From Gammaproteobacteria bacterium (lineage in GTDB: Bacteria > Pseudomonadota > Gammaproteobacteria > Eutrophobiales > Eutrophobiaceae), in NCBI GenBank assembly GCA_021773215.1, contig JAJFKM010000050.1, positions 1 to 64,000 of the forward strand: a DNA stretch of 64,000 nt, in the 5' to 3' direction. The position numbers were made by a program, and so were the translations under genes. The notes under the pieces were generated by a model. The model worked only from the letters and a program-made list of their open reading frames with translations. It did no database searches and was not told the origin of the DNA. This document shows, piece by piece, positions 63,378 through 64,000 of this stretch (positions are counted from its first letter, which is position 1; each line of letters starts with the position of its first letter).

Positions 63378-64000
63378 GTGGCAGCAGCACAATCCGTTGG
63401 ACCTATAATTACCCCGCTAGATCGATTTGGCTTGACCTTAAGTCTCGCTATTTTAATCCATGCCTTAATTATCCTCGGTATTACTTTTATTGAGGAAGAC
63501 CGCTCGCGCGCGCGTTTCGACTCAATGGAGATCGTCCTAGTCCAACAAAAGAGTGTTGCACCCAAAGAAGCCGATATGTTGGCACAGGCCAATCTTGAGG
63601 GTGGTGGTAACGTCGATGAAGTGATGAATCCAGCAGCACCAATGCCAGCACCTTTTCCAGACCCAAAACCCGAGATAACAACACCACCGCCGATTGAAGC
63701 GGAACCACCACAGCCACCCGAGCCTGCATCTGCTGAAGCTGAAGTGCCTGATCCGGCTCCGGTAAAAAAGGATGTCGTAGAAAAGATCGCCGTTGAAGAT
63801 GTTAACAGCCCGGACTCACTAGCTGAAAAAGTGGACACCCCGAGTAAAGAAAAACAGGTCGCGGAAACCCAGGATATAAAAACAAACGAAACAAAAAGTA
63901 CACCTGAAAAAGAAAAGACACGCGTCAAAAAGACAATTAAAAAACCCAGAACACCCTCCGCCACAGAGTTATTGACCAATAGTTTTAAGATTGCTTCTTT
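63378..64000 (+). CDS. TonB-family energy transducer, incomplete at window end
   Basis: 207 codons before the window ends. The start is a GTG, since the frame is closed upstream. A short cytosolic segment precedes one membrane helix (about residues 18–36, LTLSLAILIHALIILGITFI). SMEIVLVQQKSVAPKEADMLAQANLEGGGN is typical of TonB proteins next to gshB. A long Pro/Glu/Ala-rich and later Lys-rich linker follows, which would span the periplasm. The C-terminal receptor-binding domain lies beyond the window. In P. aeruginosa the equivalent is TonB3, needed for twitching motility and pilus assembly. It might also serve the TonB receptor at 5552–7810. Confidence 0.82.
   Translation, partial: MAAAQSVGPIITPLDRFGLTLSLAILIHALIILGITFIEEDRSRARFDSMEIVLVQQKSVAPKEADMLAQANLEGGGNVDEVMNPAAPMPAPFPDPKPEITTPPPIEAEPPQPPEPASAEAEVPDPAPVKKDVVEKIAVEDVNSPDSLAEKVDTPSKEKQVAETQDIKTNETKSTPEKEKTRVKKTIKKPRTPSATELLTNSFKIAS

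Noticed and set aside
63356-63979. 207-codon minus-strand reading frame rich in Ser, Gly and Thr
   Set aside because: It is the exact antisense of the TonB-like gene. The plus strand has a membrane helix, the TonB family motif and a Pro-rich linker, and the gshB–tonB order supports it.
1-64000. CRISPR arrays, tRNA or rRNA genes, integrases, transposases
   Set aside because: I read both strands and found no spaced direct repeats, no cloverleaf with a T-arm sequence, no rRNA sequence and no recombinase or transposase gene.

Overview
The window is an AT-rich stretch of a gammaproteobacterial chromosome, densely packed with housekeeping genes. No prophage, integrase, CRISPR array or full-length insertion sequence is visible. 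The assignment rests on gene content and order: engB–cytochrome c4–dsbA–dgcP and gshB–tonB are Pseudomonas-type neighbourhoods; hemCDXY, purKE, pmbA, the OpdA-type peptidase and the small DUF2835, DUF1289 and DUF3135 proteins are also gammaproteobacterial. I cannot name a genus. The lifestyle looks aerobic or respiratory: several c-type cytochromes, haem synthesis, beta-oxidation and iron scavenging.

Layout. 1–560: DgkA coupled to a truncated LpxR-type lipid A deacylase. 600–1500: gcvH–tpx. 1600–8850: an iron block on the minus strand (bfr, bfd, a FecA-like receptor, fbpABC) with Fur-box-like sites in four gaps. 8900–17160: lemA and a GIDE-type membrane protein with an EF-hand, then prlC, an SH3 protein, xthA, rpmE, a secreted nuclease and an M48 protease. 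17164–17678: a gene-free segment with DnaA-box-like sequences and a candidate ErsA/Spot 42-type sRNA with a sigmaE-like promoter. 17680–21660: engB, cytochrome c4, dsbA and a DgcP-type diguanylate cyclase.

21700–22150 is the most unusual region. A 24-codon pqqA stands alone, with no other pqq gene in the window. It has its own terminator, a sigma54-type promoter and an upstream palindrome cluster where an enhancer-binding protein would sit. purKE follows on the other strand, then small DUF genes, a glutamine amidotransferase and an epimerase.

25900–34700 is a tightly overlapping minus-strand lipid-modification operon (desaturase, FAD oxidase, DUF1365, cyclopropane synthase-like methyltransferase, DUF2878, DUF1295, DUF1475, secreted protein). 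Just upstream is a two-component system. The same 11-bp-period direct repeat precedes both the regulator gene and the desaturase gene. 34760–40560 has a FadI/FadJ-like pair and an acyltransferase–esterase fusion, so about 15 kb is devoted to fatty acids and lipids.

40780–64000: an HDOD protein, a cytochrome c5-like protein, an orphan TRAP binding protein, a Suppressor-of-fused protein, uvrD, pmbA, the moxR–DUF58–tgpA operon with a cNMP/GGDEF gene behind it, a MAPEG protein, msbA, a phosphoribulokinase-family protein, a ParA-like ATPase, a ferredoxin reductase, hemCDXY, gshB and the start of a TonB gene that runs off the window. Two copies of a TA-ended inverted-repeat element (41680–41862, 62160–62319) have terminal arms that changed in step.
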